Under the pieces are notes generated by a model. It had not been told where the DNA came from, made no database searches, and saw only the letters and a list, made by a program, of their open reading frames with translations. A DNA stretch of 64,000 nt, taken from Roseateles_C aquae. Lineage in GTDB: Bacteria; Pseudomonadota; Gammaproteobacteria; Burkholderiales; Burkholderiaceae_C. The DNA is taken from positions 84,151 to 148,150 of the forward strand of contig NZ_JAVXZY010000013.1 in the NCBI RefSeq assembly GCF_032337115.1. The letters run 5' to 3'. Positions 26,189 through 33,787 of this stretch are shown here, piece after piece. Each line of letters opens with the position of its first letter. Position 1 is the first letter of the stretch. A program made the translations under genes and the position numbers.

Positions 26189-26500
26189 TCAGTACGACAC
26201 GGCCAGGCGCTCGACATCGACCTTGATCAGCGCCTTGCTCAACGCCCCGCTGGTGGCGCGCGCATAGTCCAGGCCCAGTGCGGCATCGGAAAGCGCCTGC
26301 GGGCCCAGGGCGGCGGCCACGGCGAGGATCTTGTCGGCGATCAAGACCTTGCCCGAACCGCGCATCGGCTCGCAGCCATGCTTGACGAACTGCTCATCCA
26401 GCCACTGCCGCGCCGCCTCGTAGGACAGCACCTCGCTGGCGTCGACCGACAGATCGATCTGCTGGCCAGCACCGAACACCACCTTCACTTCGCTGCGCAT
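26189..26500 (-). CDS. Conserved small protein of unknown function
   Basis: A soluble protein of 103 residues from the ATG at 26500, chosen because AAGGAG lies 6-11 nt before it. No signal peptide, membrane helix or known motif is recognised. Features: EVKVVFGAGQQIDLSVDA at the start, then AARQWLDEQF and helical stretches rich in Ala/Leu. It is co-oriented with and downstream of aroG by 97 nt. Coding bias and the clear ribosome-binding site support a real gene. Confidence 0.65.
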   Translation of the reverse strand: MRSEVKVVFGAGQQIDLSVDASEVLSYEAARQWLDEQFVKHGCEPMRGSGKVLIADKILAVAAALGPQALSDAALGLDYARATSGALSKALIKVDVERLAVSY

Positions 26501-26596
26501 GCAAACTCCTTGCGAGACTGAACGCCGGGACGGCCTATTGTGGCAGCGCTGCCTACGGGGCCGCACTGCGCCAGCGCAAGACCGCGCGCTCGATGA

Positions 26597-27727
26597 TCAG
26601 CCAGCCTTGCCCCGCGACGCACTCACTGCCTCGCTGAGCACATCCAGCACGGCGAGCGAATCATCCCAGCCCAGGCAGGCATCGGTGATGCTCTTGCCAT
26701 ATTCCAGCTTGGCCGGGTCATCCTTGCCCGGGGTGAACTTCTGCGCGCCGTCGTGCAGATGGCTCTCGACCATCACGCCGAAGATGCTCTTGCTGCCGGC
26801 CTTGAGCTGCGCGGCGATATCGCGCGCCACGTCCAGCTGGCGCTGATGCTGCTTGGAGCTGTTGGCATGCGAGCAATCGACCATGAGCGTGCCATCGAGC
26901 TTGGCCGCGGCCAGATCCTTGACGGCGACCGCCACGCTCTCGGCGTCGTAGTTCGGCGCCTTGCCGCCGCGCAGGATCACATGGCAGTCCTTGTTGCCCT
27001 TGGTCTCGACGATGGCCACCTGGCCATTTTTGTGCACCGAGAGGAAATGGTGCGGCCGGGCGGCAGCCTGGATCGCATCGGTGGCGATCTTGATATTGCC
27101 GTCGGTGCCGTTCTTGAAGCCGATCGGCGCCGACAGTCCCGAGGCCAGCTCGCGATGTACCTGGCTTTCGGTGGTGCGCGCGCCGATGGCGCCCCAGGAG
27201 ATCAGATCGCCGATGTACTGCGGCGAGATCACATCGAGGAACTCCGAGCCGGCCGGCATGCCCAGCCGGTTGATCTCCAGCAGCAGCTGGCGGGCGATGC
27301 GCAGGCCCTCGTCGATGCGGTAGCTCTCGTCCAGATAGGGATCGTTGATCAGGCCCTTCCAGCCCACCGTCGTGCGTGGCTTCTCGAAGTAGACGCGCAT
27401 GACGATTTCCAGCGTATCGGCGTACTTGTCGCGCTCCAGCTTCAAGCGGCGCGCGTATTCCAGCGCCGCAGCGGGATCGTGGATCGAGCAGGGGCCGATG
27501 ATGACCAAGAGCCGGTCATCCTTGCGACGCATGATGCGGCGGATGTTCTCGCGTGTGCCGACAACCAGCTTTTCCATCGGTGTGCCACCAATCGGAAAGA
27601 AGCGGATCAGGTGCTCCGGCGGCGGCAGCGGCGTGATGTCGCGGATGCGCTCGTCATCGGTCTGGCTGGTCTTGTCCTGCGGCGAGTACCAGCGTTCGGC
27701 CTGGTGCTGCACGGGTTTGGCATTCAT
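26597..27727 (-). CDS. aroG: 3-deoxy-7-phosphoheptulonate (DAHP) synthase, type I
   Basis: First enzyme of the shikimate pathway: PEP + erythrose 4-phosphate to DAHP. The 376-residue product is an AroFGH-type enzyme with IIGPCSIHDPAAALEYARRL, the PEP-binding FEKPRTTVGWKGLINDP, SPQYIGDLISWGAIGARTTESQ and the metal-binding VDCSHANSSKQH. This class is usually feedback-inhibited by one aromatic amino acid; which one cannot be decided here. Its 5' leader codes a short aromatic peptide and a terminator (27778-27910), so it is probably regulated by transcription attenuation as well. Confidence 0.96.
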   Translation of the reverse strand: MNAKPVQHQAERWYSPQDKTSQTDDERIRDITPLPPPEHLIRFFPIGGTPMEKLVVGTRENIRRIMRRKDDRLLVIIGPCSIHDPAAALEYARRLKLERDKYADTLEIVMRVYFEKPRTTVGWKGLINDPYLDESYRIDEGLRIARQLLLEINRLGMPAGSEFLDVISPQYIGDLISWGAIGARTTESQVHRELASGLSAPIGFKNGTDGNIKIATDAIQAAARPHHFLSVHKNGQVAIVETKGNKDCHVILRGGKAPNYDAESVAVAVKDLAAAKLDGTLMVDCSHANSSKQHQRQLDVARDIAAQLKAGSKSIFGVMVESHLHDGAQKFTPGKDDPAKLEYGKSITDACLGWDDSLAVLDVLSEAVSASRGKAG

Positions 27728-27777
27728 GGGCGTGACTCTTTCCGTTTGACGTGTTGCGGGCGGGGGCCGCGCGGGCG

Positions 27778-27812
27778 AAAAAAAACCGCCTGGGTGCTGG
27801 ACCCGGCGGTTT
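27778..27812 (-). terminator. Attenuator terminator in the aroG leader
   Basis: On the minus strand an 8-bp outer stem (AAACCGCC with GGCGGTTT, plus positions 27805-27812 and 27783-27790) and an inner GGGT/ACCC stem are followed by eight U. It sits between the leader peptide and aroG, about 50 nt before the aroG start, so it must be passed to express aroG. CCGCCGG in its 5' arm (27803-27809) is the exact complement of CCGGCGG in the leader ORF (27855-27861), allowing an alternative antiterminator. Confidence 0.88.
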
Positions 27813-27835
27813 CTTGAAGATTCGCTGCGCTTTGC

Positions 27836-27910
27836 TTAAGCGTTCGCCTCTCCTCCGCCGGTGCGGTGCGAGAACCAAAAGAAAGCAAAGTAAAACTTCG
27901 GCGAATGCAT
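27836..27910 (-). CDS. Aromatic-rich leader peptide of the aroG attenuator
   Basis: A 24-codon ORF with ATG at 27910 and TAA at 27836-27838. It begins MHSPKFYFAFFWFSH: of codons 6-13, seven code aromatic residues (five Phe, one Tyr, one Trp). Such runs of regulatory codons are the mark of ribosome-stalling leader peptides like those of pheA and trp operons. It is followed by the attenuator terminator and then aroG. No Shine-Dalgarno sequence is visible; a possible -10 box TACATT ends 7 nt before the ATG, so the leader may be translated from a leaderless mRNA. Seen directly: the ORF and codons. Inferred: the regulatory role. Confidence 0.85.
   Translation of the reverse strand: MHSPKFYFAFFWFSHRTGGGEANA
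27855..27866 (-). promoter_or_regulatory. Leader hairpin and antiterminator segment of the aroG attenuator
   Basis: Within codons 15-19 of the leader ORF the RNA can form CCGC-ACCG-GCGG (a 4-bp local hairpin). Its 3' part, CCGGCGG (27855-27861), can instead pair over 7 bp with the terminator 5' arm at 27803-27809. A ribosome stalled near codons 11-13 would cover the first arm and free the second for antitermination, as in classical attenuators. Pairings are read from the sequence; the switching is inferred. Confidence 0.6.
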
Positions 27911-27917
27911 GAGGTCG

Positions 27918-27948
27918 AATGTAGCACGCGGCCCGCGGCGGCCGTCAA
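27918..27948 (-). promoter_or_regulatory. Putative promoter of the aroG leader
   Basis: On the minus strand TTGACG (27943-27948) and TACATT (27918-27923) are separated by 19 nt. The spacing is long but both boxes are near consensus. Transcription would start at or next to the leader ATG (27910). Confidence 0.4.
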
Positions 27949-27997
27949 GCGGCCCGCTGTTGTCAGTCTGCGTCAGTGCATGCCGCAGCGCTAACGC

Positions 27998-29461
27998 TCA
28001 GGCGGTGCCGCCGACGGTCAGACCGTCGATGCGCAGCGTCGGCTGGCCCACGCCCACCGGCACGCTCTGGCCTTCCTTGCCACAGACGCCCACCCCAGTG
28101 TCCAGGCGCATATCGTTGCCGATCATGCTGACGCGGGTCAGCGCATCCGGGCCGTTACCGATGATGGTCGCGCCCTTGACCGGGTACTGGATCTTGCCGT
28201 CCTCGACCCAGAAGGCTTCGCTCGCCGAGAAGACGAACTTGCCCGATGTGATATCCACCTGGCCACCACCGAAGTTGGTCGCGTACAGGCCCTTCTTGAT
28301 GCTGGCGATGATTTCCTGCGGGTCCTTGTCGCCGCCGAGCATATAGGTGTTGGTCATCCGCGGCATCGGCAGATGGGCATAACTCTCACGGCGGCCATTG
28401 CCGGTCGGCGCGACCTTCATCAGCCGGGCATTCATCGCATCCTGGATATAGCCCTTCAGGATGCCGTCCTCGATCAGCACATTGCGCTGCGAGGCGCAGC
28501 CTTCATCGTCGACGTTGAGCGAGCCGCGGCGATCCGGCAGCGTGCCATCGTCCAGCACGGTGACGCCCTTGGCGGCCACGCGCTGGCCGATGCGGCCGGC
28601 AAAGGTCGACGAGCCCTTGCGGTTGAAGTCGCCTTCCAGGCCGTGACCGACCGCCTCGTGCAGCAGCACGCCGGGCCAGCCGGGGCCCAGCACCACAGTC
28701 ATCTCGCCGGCCGGCGCCGGCCGGGCATCGAGATTGGTCAGCGCGGCGCTGACGGCCTGCTCGACATAGCTGGCGATCATCTCGTCGCTGAAATAAGCCA
28801 GGCCGAAGCGGCCGCCGCCGCCGCCGCTGCCAATCTCGCGGCGGCCATTCTGCTCGGCAATCACCGTGATCGACAGGCGCACCAGTGGTCGCACATCGGC
28901 GGCCAGCGTGCCATCGGCACGGGCAATCAGCACCACATCGTGTTCAGCGGCCAGGCCCGCCATCACCTGGACGATGCGCGGGTCGCGGGCACGGGCCATG
29001 CGCTCGGCGCGTTCCAGCAGCGCCACCTTTTCGGTGCTGTCCAGGCTGGCGATCGGGTCGGCATCGCCATAGAGCGCGCGGCTGCCGGCCACCGTCGACT
29101 CGGAAGGCACCTTGACGCGGCGGCTCTGGCCGGCCGCGGCGATGGTGCGCACGGTGCGGGCGGCGTCGAGCAGCGCCGCCTCGGAGATATCGTCGGAGTA
29201 GGCAAACGCCGTCTTCTCACCGGCGACCGCTCGAACACCGACGCCCTGGTCGATGCTGAAGCTGCCGCTCTTGACGATGCCCTCTTCCAGGCTCCAGCCT
29301 TCGGCCCGGGTGGTCTGGAAGTAGAGGTCGGCATCGTCGACCCGGTGTTCGGTGATCAGCCGCAAGGCCTTGGCCAGACTGGCCTCGCTGAGACCAAAGG
29401 GTTCCAGCAGTTGAGAACGGGCCGTGGCCAGGCGAGCAAGAGTGGGTTCGCGCGAAATCAT
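27998..29461 (-). CDS. tldD: Metalloprotease TldD
   Basis: TldD with TldE/PmbA forms a zinc protease that matures peptides such as microcins and degrades unfolded peptides; the partner is not in this window. The 487-residue product has the metal motif LLHEAVGHGLEGDFNRKGSS near residue 268 (HExxxH form), and the C-terminal glycine-rich GKFVFSASEAFWVEDGKIQYPVKGATIIGNG. I chose the ATG at 29461 (MISREPTL); a longer frame exists. A near-consensus -10 (TACAAT) ends 6 nt before this ATG and no Shine-Dalgarno sequence is seen, which points to a leaderless mRNA. Confidence 0.95.
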   Translation of the reverse strand: MISREPTLARLATARSQLLEPFGLSEASLAKALRLITEHRVDDADLYFQTTRAEGWSLEEGIVKSGSFSIDQGVGVRAVAGEKTAFAYSDDISEAALLDAARTVRTIAAAGQSRRVKVPSESTVAGSRALYGDADPIASLDSTEKVALLERAERMARARDPRIVQVMAGLAAEHDVVLIARADGTLAADVRPLVRLSITVIAEQNGRREIGSGGGGGRFGLAYFSDEMIASYVEQAVSAALTNLDARPAPAGEMTVVLGPGWPGVLLHEAVGHGLEGDFNRKGSSTFAGRIGQRVAAKGVTVLDDGTLPDRRGSLNVDDEGCASQRNVLIEDGILKGYIQDAMNARLMKVAPTGNGRRESYAHLPMPRMTNTYMLGGDKDPQEIIASIKKGLYATNFGGGQVDITSGKFVFSASEAFWVEDGKIQYPVKGATIIGNGPDALTRVSMIGNDMRLDTGVGVCGKEGQSVPVGVGQPTLRIDGLTVGGTA

Positions 29462-29517
29462 CGGACCATTGTAGGAGTCCGCCGTGCTGACTGTCTCAGC
29501 CACCGTGCGTGGGGTTT

Positions 29518-30396
29518 TCAGGGGGCTGACCAGGCCTCGGCGATGGTGTCGAAGACCAGGCGCAGCCGGGGCGTGTCGCGCAGTTCGCGATGGGCGGTCA
29601 ACCACAGCGGCAAAGGGGGGATCGGCAGCTCTGGCAGCACCTGGACCAGCTCAGGGTCGCGTGCCGCCAGCGCCACCAGGCCCACGCCCAGCCCCAGCCC
29701 GGCACGCAAGGCTTCCCACAACACCGTCTGCTGATCGCAGCGCAGCGCAAAGAAGCTGGGCTCAACGGCGAAGCCCGCTGCCGCGAAACCACGCAGGAGC
29801 TGGTCGGAGCGGTCATAGCCCAGCCATTCATGCGCGGCCATGGTCTCGCGGGTCGGCATGCCGCGCCGCTGCAGATAGCGGCGGTGGGCGAACACGCCCA
29901 GCGGCCAATCGGCCAGCTTGCGCGCGACCAACATGCCCTGGGTCGGCCTGACCATGCGCAGCGCGATATCGGCACTGCGCTCCAGCAGGTTTTCGACCTC
30001 GTTGCTTGCCACCAGCTCGATCTGTATCTCCGGATGAGCCAGGCGCAGGCGCAGCAGCAGCTCGGGCAGGAAATAAGCGCTGACGACTTCGCTCGCGGTC
30101 AGGCGCACGGTGCCGGCCAACTGCTGCTCGCGGGCCGCCAGGGCCAGGGCCAGGTCTTGCGCGCCTTCACGCATACGCCGGGCAGCCGGCAACAGGGCAC
30201 GGCCCGCTGCCGTGAGGCTCATGCCACGTGGATGACGCTCGAACAAGAGCTGCCCGGTTAGGCTCTCCAGCCTGGCCAACTGGCGGCTCAGGCTGGGCTG
30301 GCTGAGCCCCAGCAGCGGCGCTGCCTGGCTCAGCGAGCCGGACTCGGCCAGCACCAGAAAGCCCTGCAGCAGGGACCAGTCCAGCGGTGTAGCCAT
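29518..30396 (-). CDS. LysR family transcriptional regulator
   Basis: A 292-residue regulator with an N-terminal winged helix-turn-helix (LQGFLVLAESGSLSQAAPLLGLSQPSLSRQLARLE) and a type 2 periplasmic-binding-like effector domain (GTVRLTASEVVSAYFLPELLLRLRLAHPEIQIELV). Start at the ATG 30396 (MATPLDWSLLQ); the longer frame to 30453 is unlikely. It is divergent from the Mpo1-like/NAD-binding gene pair, the usual arrangement for a LysR protein and its target. The effector is unknown. Confidence 0.92.
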   Translation of the reverse strand: MATPLDWSLLQGFLVLAESGSLSQAAPLLGLSQPSLSRQLARLESLTGQLLFERHPRGMSLTAAGRALLPAARRMREGAQDLALALAAREQQLAGTVRLTASEVVSAYFLPELLLRLRLAHPEIQIELVASNEVENLLERSADIALRMVRPTQGMLVARKLADWPLGVFAHRRYLQRRGMPTRETMAAHEWLGYDRSDQLLRGFAAAGFAVEPSFFALRCDQQTVLWEALRAGLGLGVGLVALAARDPELVQVLPELPIPPLPLWLTAHRELRDTPRLRLVFDTIAEAWSAP

Positions 30397-30543
30397 GGTC
30401 AGTTTCGATCCATTCAGAGAGTGCGCTGGGGCGGAGCTCGCCCAGCAATTCATTTTTGCATAGCAGCACTACAGATCCAAACATTCCGAAAACGACTTGC
30501 AGCGCTCACACTGACAGCCATTGCAAACGCTGCCCAGTCACCC

Positions 30544-30897
30544 ATGCTGATCGATCTGCTACGCCACCAACAGCGTCACTACGCCCGCTTCCACCGTGAT
30601 CGCAACAACCTGCGTCTGCATCTGTGCACCGTGCCGGTCTTTCAGGCTGGGCATCTGATGTTGATGCTGGCACCTGCCCTCGGGCCGTTCTGGCTGGCAC
30701 CAATCGGCCTGGGAATGATGATGTTGGCATTGGCACTGCAGCGTCGCGGCCATGCGCTGGAGGTCGAGGCAGTGGAACCCTTCCGTGGCCCTGTCAATGC
30801 GGTGCTGCGCATCTGCTTTGAACAATGGCTGAGCTTTCCGCGCTTTGCGCTGACCGGCGGCTGGCGACTGGCCTTCCAGGCCCCCTCTAGAAAGTGA
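30544..30897 (+). CDS. Small membrane protein, possibly Mpo1-like (DUF962)
   Basis: About 117 residues with two hydrophobic helices in the middle (HLMLMLAPALGPFWLAPIGLGMMMLALAL). The start RHQQRHYARFHRDRNNLRLHLCTVPVF has the spaced His residues and N-x-x-x-H pattern seen in the Mpo1-like family, where Mpo1 is an Fe(II) dioxygenase of fatty-acid alpha-oxidation. The match is partial and I hold it loosely. The start ATG 30544 was chosen because the region upstream is the shared promoter with the LysR gene. It nearly touches the next gene. Confidence 0.6.
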   Translation: MLIDLLRHQQRHYARFHRDRNNLRLHLCTVPVFQAGHLMLMLAPALGPFWLAPIGLGMMMLALALQRRGHALEVEAVEPFRGPVNAVLRICFEQWLSFPRFALTGGWRLAFQAPSRK

Positions 30898-30902
30898 CAG
30901 AC

Positions 30903-31892
30903 ATGAGCGAGACTGTTTTGATCCTTGGCGCCGCAGGGCGGCTCGGCCGCGAACTCTGCCTGGCCTTCTCCGGCGCCGGCTGGCGAACGTTGGCGCACAG
31001 CCGCAAGCCCTTGCCGGCGGAATTGCTGGCGCTGCCGGGCCTGCAGGCGGTCAGCGCCGATGCCCTCGATGTGAACACCTTGCTGGGCGAGGTGCGTGCC
31101 GCTGGCGGGGCTGGCGTGGTGATCAATGCGCTGAATCCGCCCTACACCCAGTGGCATCGGCTGGCGCTGCCGCTGGCCAGCGCCGCGCAAGACCTGGCCC
31201 TGGGGCTGGATGCCCTGCTGGTGTTGCCGGGCAATGTCTACAACTTCGGCAGCACGCTGCCACCGCTGCTGCGACGCAATAGCGCCGAGCACGGTGACCA
31301 CGACAAGGCGCGCATCCGCATCGCCATTGAGGCGCAGATGGCCGCAGCCGACAAGCAGGGCCTGGATTCCGTGGTGCTGCGCGCGGGCGACTTCTTTGGC
31401 GGCGCGGGCAGAGGCTCATGGTTCGACCTCGCCATCGCCAGCCGACTTGCCAAGGGAGAGATGGTCTACCCCGGCTCGCTGGATCGCATCCATGCCTGGG
31501 CCTATCTGCCGGACCTGGCCCAGGCCTTTGTCCGCGTCGCCAGCCAGCGCGAGCGCCTGTATGGACACAGCCGGCTGCACTTCGCCGGCCACGCGGTCGA
31601 GGGTCAGGTCTTGCTGGACTGTTTGAATGCCTTGTGTGCACGGCCGCTGCGCGCCGCCAGCCTGCCCTGGGGCCTGATCAGGTTGGGGGCGCCGCTGGTG
31701 CCGAGCTGGCGGGCCATCGTCGAGATGCGCTACCTCTGGGAGCGCCCGCATCAGCTCGACGACAGCGACCTGCGCCAGCTGATCGGCCCGCCGCCGCGCA
31801 CGGCCTTGGCGACGGCGCTACGGCAATCGCTGCAACAGCTCGGCTTGGGCGAACTGCTGCGCGACGGGCCCGCCATGCTGCAAGCCGCTTGA
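30903..31892 (+). CDS. NAD(P)-binding epimerase/dehydratase-like protein
   Basis: A 329-residue protein of the extended SDR / NmrA-like group. The N-terminal dinucleotide motif LILGAAGRLGRELCLAF fits GxxGxxG; further on are LPGNVYNFGSTLPP and VVLRAGDFFGGAGRGSWFDL. The classical YxxxK pair is not evident; instead there is DHDKARIRIAIE. It may therefore bind a nucleotide without standard dehydratase activity. An in-frame GTG at 30894 overlaps the previous gene; the ATG at 30903 was preferred. Probably co-transcribed with the preceding gene and controlled by the LysR protein. Confidence 0.8.
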   Translation: MSETVLILGAAGRLGRELCLAFSGAGWRTLAHSRKPLPAELLALPGLQAVSADALDVNTLLGEVRAAGGAGVVINALNPPYTQWHRLALPLASAAQDLALGLDALLVLPGNVYNFGSTLPPLLRRNSAEHGDHDKARIRIAIEAQMAAADKQGLDSVVLRAGDFFGGAGRGSWFDLAIASRLAKGEMVYPGSLDRIHAWAYLPDLAQAFVRVASQRERLYGHSRLHFAGHAVEGQVLLDCLNALCARPLRAASLPWGLIRLGAPLVPSWRAIVEMRYLWERPHQLDDSDLRQLIGPPPRTALATALRQSLQQLGLGELLRDGPAMLQAA

Positions 31893-32000
31893 CCATGCCG
31901 ACACGATTCTTTACAGCACCACGGTCGTCACGGCCAGCACTGCCCGCGTTGTACCGGCAAGCCTGCACGGGCGGGCCGTTTCAGCCAACAAGGAGTCAGC

Positions 32001-32348
32001 ATGACACGCAGCCACCAGATGATCGTCGCCCTCAGCCTCAGCGCCCTCAGTGCGCTTAGCTTTGCACAGACGCCCCCATCGCCGCAAATGCCGCGCGTCG
32101 ACCAGCGTGAAGCGAACCAACAGGCACGCATCGCTCAGGGCGCTGCCTCTGGCAGCCTGACCGGCAAGGAAACCCTGCGCCTGGAACGTGAGCAGGCCGC
32201 CATCAACAACAGCGAAGCCAAGGCCAAGGCCGATGGCGTGGTCACCGCCCATGAGCGCCGCAAGCTGCACCGGATGCAGGATGCCGCCAGCAGGGACATC
32301 CATCACGCCAAGCACAACGCCAAGATGGCCAGCACCCCCGGCCAGTGA
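32001..32348 (+). CDS. Small secreted protein, Arg/Glu/Ala-rich
   Basis: 115 residues with a clear signal peptide (MIVALSLSALSALSFAQ) and a mature part rich in charged and Ala residues: VDQREANQQARIAQGAASGSLTGKETLRLEREQAAINNSEAKAKADGVVTAHERRKL in outline. The repeated 'G-x-L-T/V-T-x-x-E' segments (SGSLTGKE, DGVVTAHE) recall the spacing of EF-hand-like or helix-turn-helix periplasmic repeats common in proteobacteria. AAGGAG at 31989-31994 supports the start at 32001. Function unknown. Confidence 0.75.
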   Translation: MTRSHQMIVALSLSALSALSFAQTPPSPQMPRVDQREANQQARIAQGAASGSLTGKETLRLEREQAAINNSEAKAKADGVVTAHERRKLHRMQDAASRDIHHAKHNAKMASTPGQ

Positions 32349-32367
32349 GCCGCCTTGACCGCGAGGC

Positions 32368-33348
32368 TCAGTCCTCGCGGGCCTTCTTCCAGGCCAGGCC
32401 GAGTTCGTACAGCTTGTTGCGCGAGGCGCCGCTGATTTCGGCGGCCAGCGCCACCGCCTGCTTCAGTGGCAGCTCGGCGGCCAGCAGTTTCAGCACCCGC
32501 TGCGCCTCGGCCGGCACTTCCTCGTCGATGGCGGCAACGGCCTGGGCATGAAGCACCAGCACGAACTCCCCCCTCTCCCGTTGCGCATCGGCGGCCAGCC
32601 AGGCCGGCAGCTCACCGGCCGGCGCGGTGTGGACGGTCTCGAACTGCTTGGTCAATTCGCGGCAGACGCTGACCTTCTGCGCCGGCGCCAGTTCGGCCAG
32701 CAGATCGATCAAGGCGACGATGCGATGCGGGGCTTCGAACAAGACCTGGCTGTAGGGCGCGCCCAGCAAGGCCTGCAGCGCCGCGCGACGCTCCTGGCCC
32801 TTGGCCGGCAGAAAGCCAACAAAGCGAAAACCCTGCGCCTGCGCGTCGCCGGCAGTGCTCAGCGCCGTGACGGCCGCGCTGGCCCCAGGCAGCGGCAGCA
32901 CGCGCAGGCCGGCCGCCTGCACCGCCGCCACCAGCACCGCGCCGGGATCGGAGACCGCCGGCGTGCCGGCATCGCTGACATACGCGATCCGCTCGCCGGC
33001 CTGCAGGCGCTGCACCAGCTGTGCCGCGGCCTCATGCTCGTTGTGCTGATGCAGGCTGATGAAGGGCTTGTGCAGGCCGAGATGACGCAAGAGCCCGGCG
33101 GTGACACGCGTGTCCTCACAGGCCACCGCATCGACCAGGCTCAGCGCCTGGATGGCGCGCAGGCTGATATCGGCCAGGTTGCCGATCGGCGTGGCCACCA
33201 CATACAGCGTCGCTTTGGGATACTGCTGGGTACCCGCCGCAGCGGCAGCGGCCTGCAGCAGCAGGGAGGCATCGATGTTCAAGTGGGGCTCCCCAAAAAA
33301 GCGCGAGATCAACAGCCCAGCGGCGGGCGGTGGCGGCAGCGATGGCAT
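32368..33348 (-). CDS. rsmI: 16S rRNA (cytidine(1402)-2'-O)-methyltransferase RsmI
   Basis: Methylates the ribose of C1402 in 16S rRNA. The tetrapyrrole-methylase fold is visible: ATLYVVATPIGNLADISLRAIQAL, the S-adenosylmethionine loop VSDAGTPAVSDPGAVLVAA, LPLPGASAAVTAL and FEAPHRIVALIDLLAEL. The start is uncertain: ATG at 33348 (used here) overlaps the divergent yraN, while a TTG at 33282 has GGGGAG 6 nt upstream and would shorten the overlap. A hairpin (CCGCGAGG/CCTCGCGG, 32359-32380) covers the stop codon between this gene and its convergent neighbour. Confidence 0.94.
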   Translation of the reverse strand: MPSLPPPPAAGLLISRFFGEPHLNIDASLLLQAAAAAAGTQQYPKATLYVVATPIGNLADISLRAIQALSLVDAVACEDTRVTAGLLRHLGLHKPFISLHQHNEHEAAAQLVQRLQAGERIAYVSDAGTPAVSDPGAVLVAAVQAAGLRVLPLPGASAAVTALSTAGDAQAQGFRFVGFLPAKGQERRAALQALLGAPYSQVLFEAPHRIVALIDLLAELAPAQKVSVCRELTKQFETVHTAPAGELPAWLAADAQRERGEFVLVLHAQAVAAIDEEVPAEAQRVLKLLAAELPLKQAVALAAEISGASRNKLYELGLAWKKARED

Positions 33349-33745
33349 CGAGACGCCGGCTCGACGTCGGCCACGCAATACCAAGGCGCTGGGCGACCAG
33401 GCCGAGCTGCGCGCACTGCGTTATCTGCAGGCCCGCGGCTTGACGCTGGTGGAGCGCAATTATCGGGTCGCCGCCGGGCCGCATGCGCGAGGTGGCGAGA
33501 TCGACTTGATCATGCGCGATCGCGATGGCACGCTGGTCTTTGTCGAGGTGCGCGGCCGGCGTGCTGGCAGCCATGGTGGCGCCGCGGCCAGCGTGACTTC
33601 AGCCAAGCAGCAGCGGCTGGTCTACGCTGCCCAGCACTATCTGCTGCGCTTCAACCAGGCGCCGCCCTGCCGCTTCGATGTGATCGCACTGGACGAGGAC
33701 AAGATCGAATGGCTCAGCGCCGCATTCGATGCCGGCCCCCAGTGA
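33275..33745 (+). CDS. YraN family putative endonuclease (UPF0102)
   Basis: A 156-residue protein of the YraN family, with a PD-(D/E)XK-like core: LVERNYRVAAGPHARGGEIDLIMRDRDGTLVFVEVRGR, which holds the expected acidic residues (EID, VEV), and later RFDVIALDED. YraN proteins are associated with Holliday-junction-type nuclease folds but the substrate is not firmly known. AGGGAGG at 33263-33269 supports the ATG at 33275; the 5' part overlaps the divergent rsmI. In E. coli yraL-yraM-yraN-yraO-yraP lie together; here rsmI, yraN, the SIS gene and the dolP-like gene keep this association, but no yraM (lpoA) is seen. Confidence 0.85.
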   Translation: MFKWGSPKKREINSPAAGGGGSDGIETPARRRPRNTKALGDQAELRALRYLQARGLTLVERNYRVAAGPHARGGEIDLIMRDRDGTLVFVEVRGRRAGSHGGAAASVTSAKQQRLVYAAQHYLLRFNQAPPCRFDVIALDEDKIEWLSAAFDAGPQ

Positions 33746-33787
33746 TGTCCATCGGCGCCGCAGCCGCGCCCCTTATGATCCGCCCTC

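Noticed and set aside
27654..27878. 74-codon minus-strand frame overlapping the aroG start
   Set aside because: It crosses the attenuator terminator and the aroG start in a different frame; the 24-codon aromatic ORF fits the regulatory architecture better.
32359..32380. Hairpin over the rsmI stop codon as a terminator
   Set aside because: The stem is perfect (8 bp) but no T-run follows on either strand; I mention it only as a structure.
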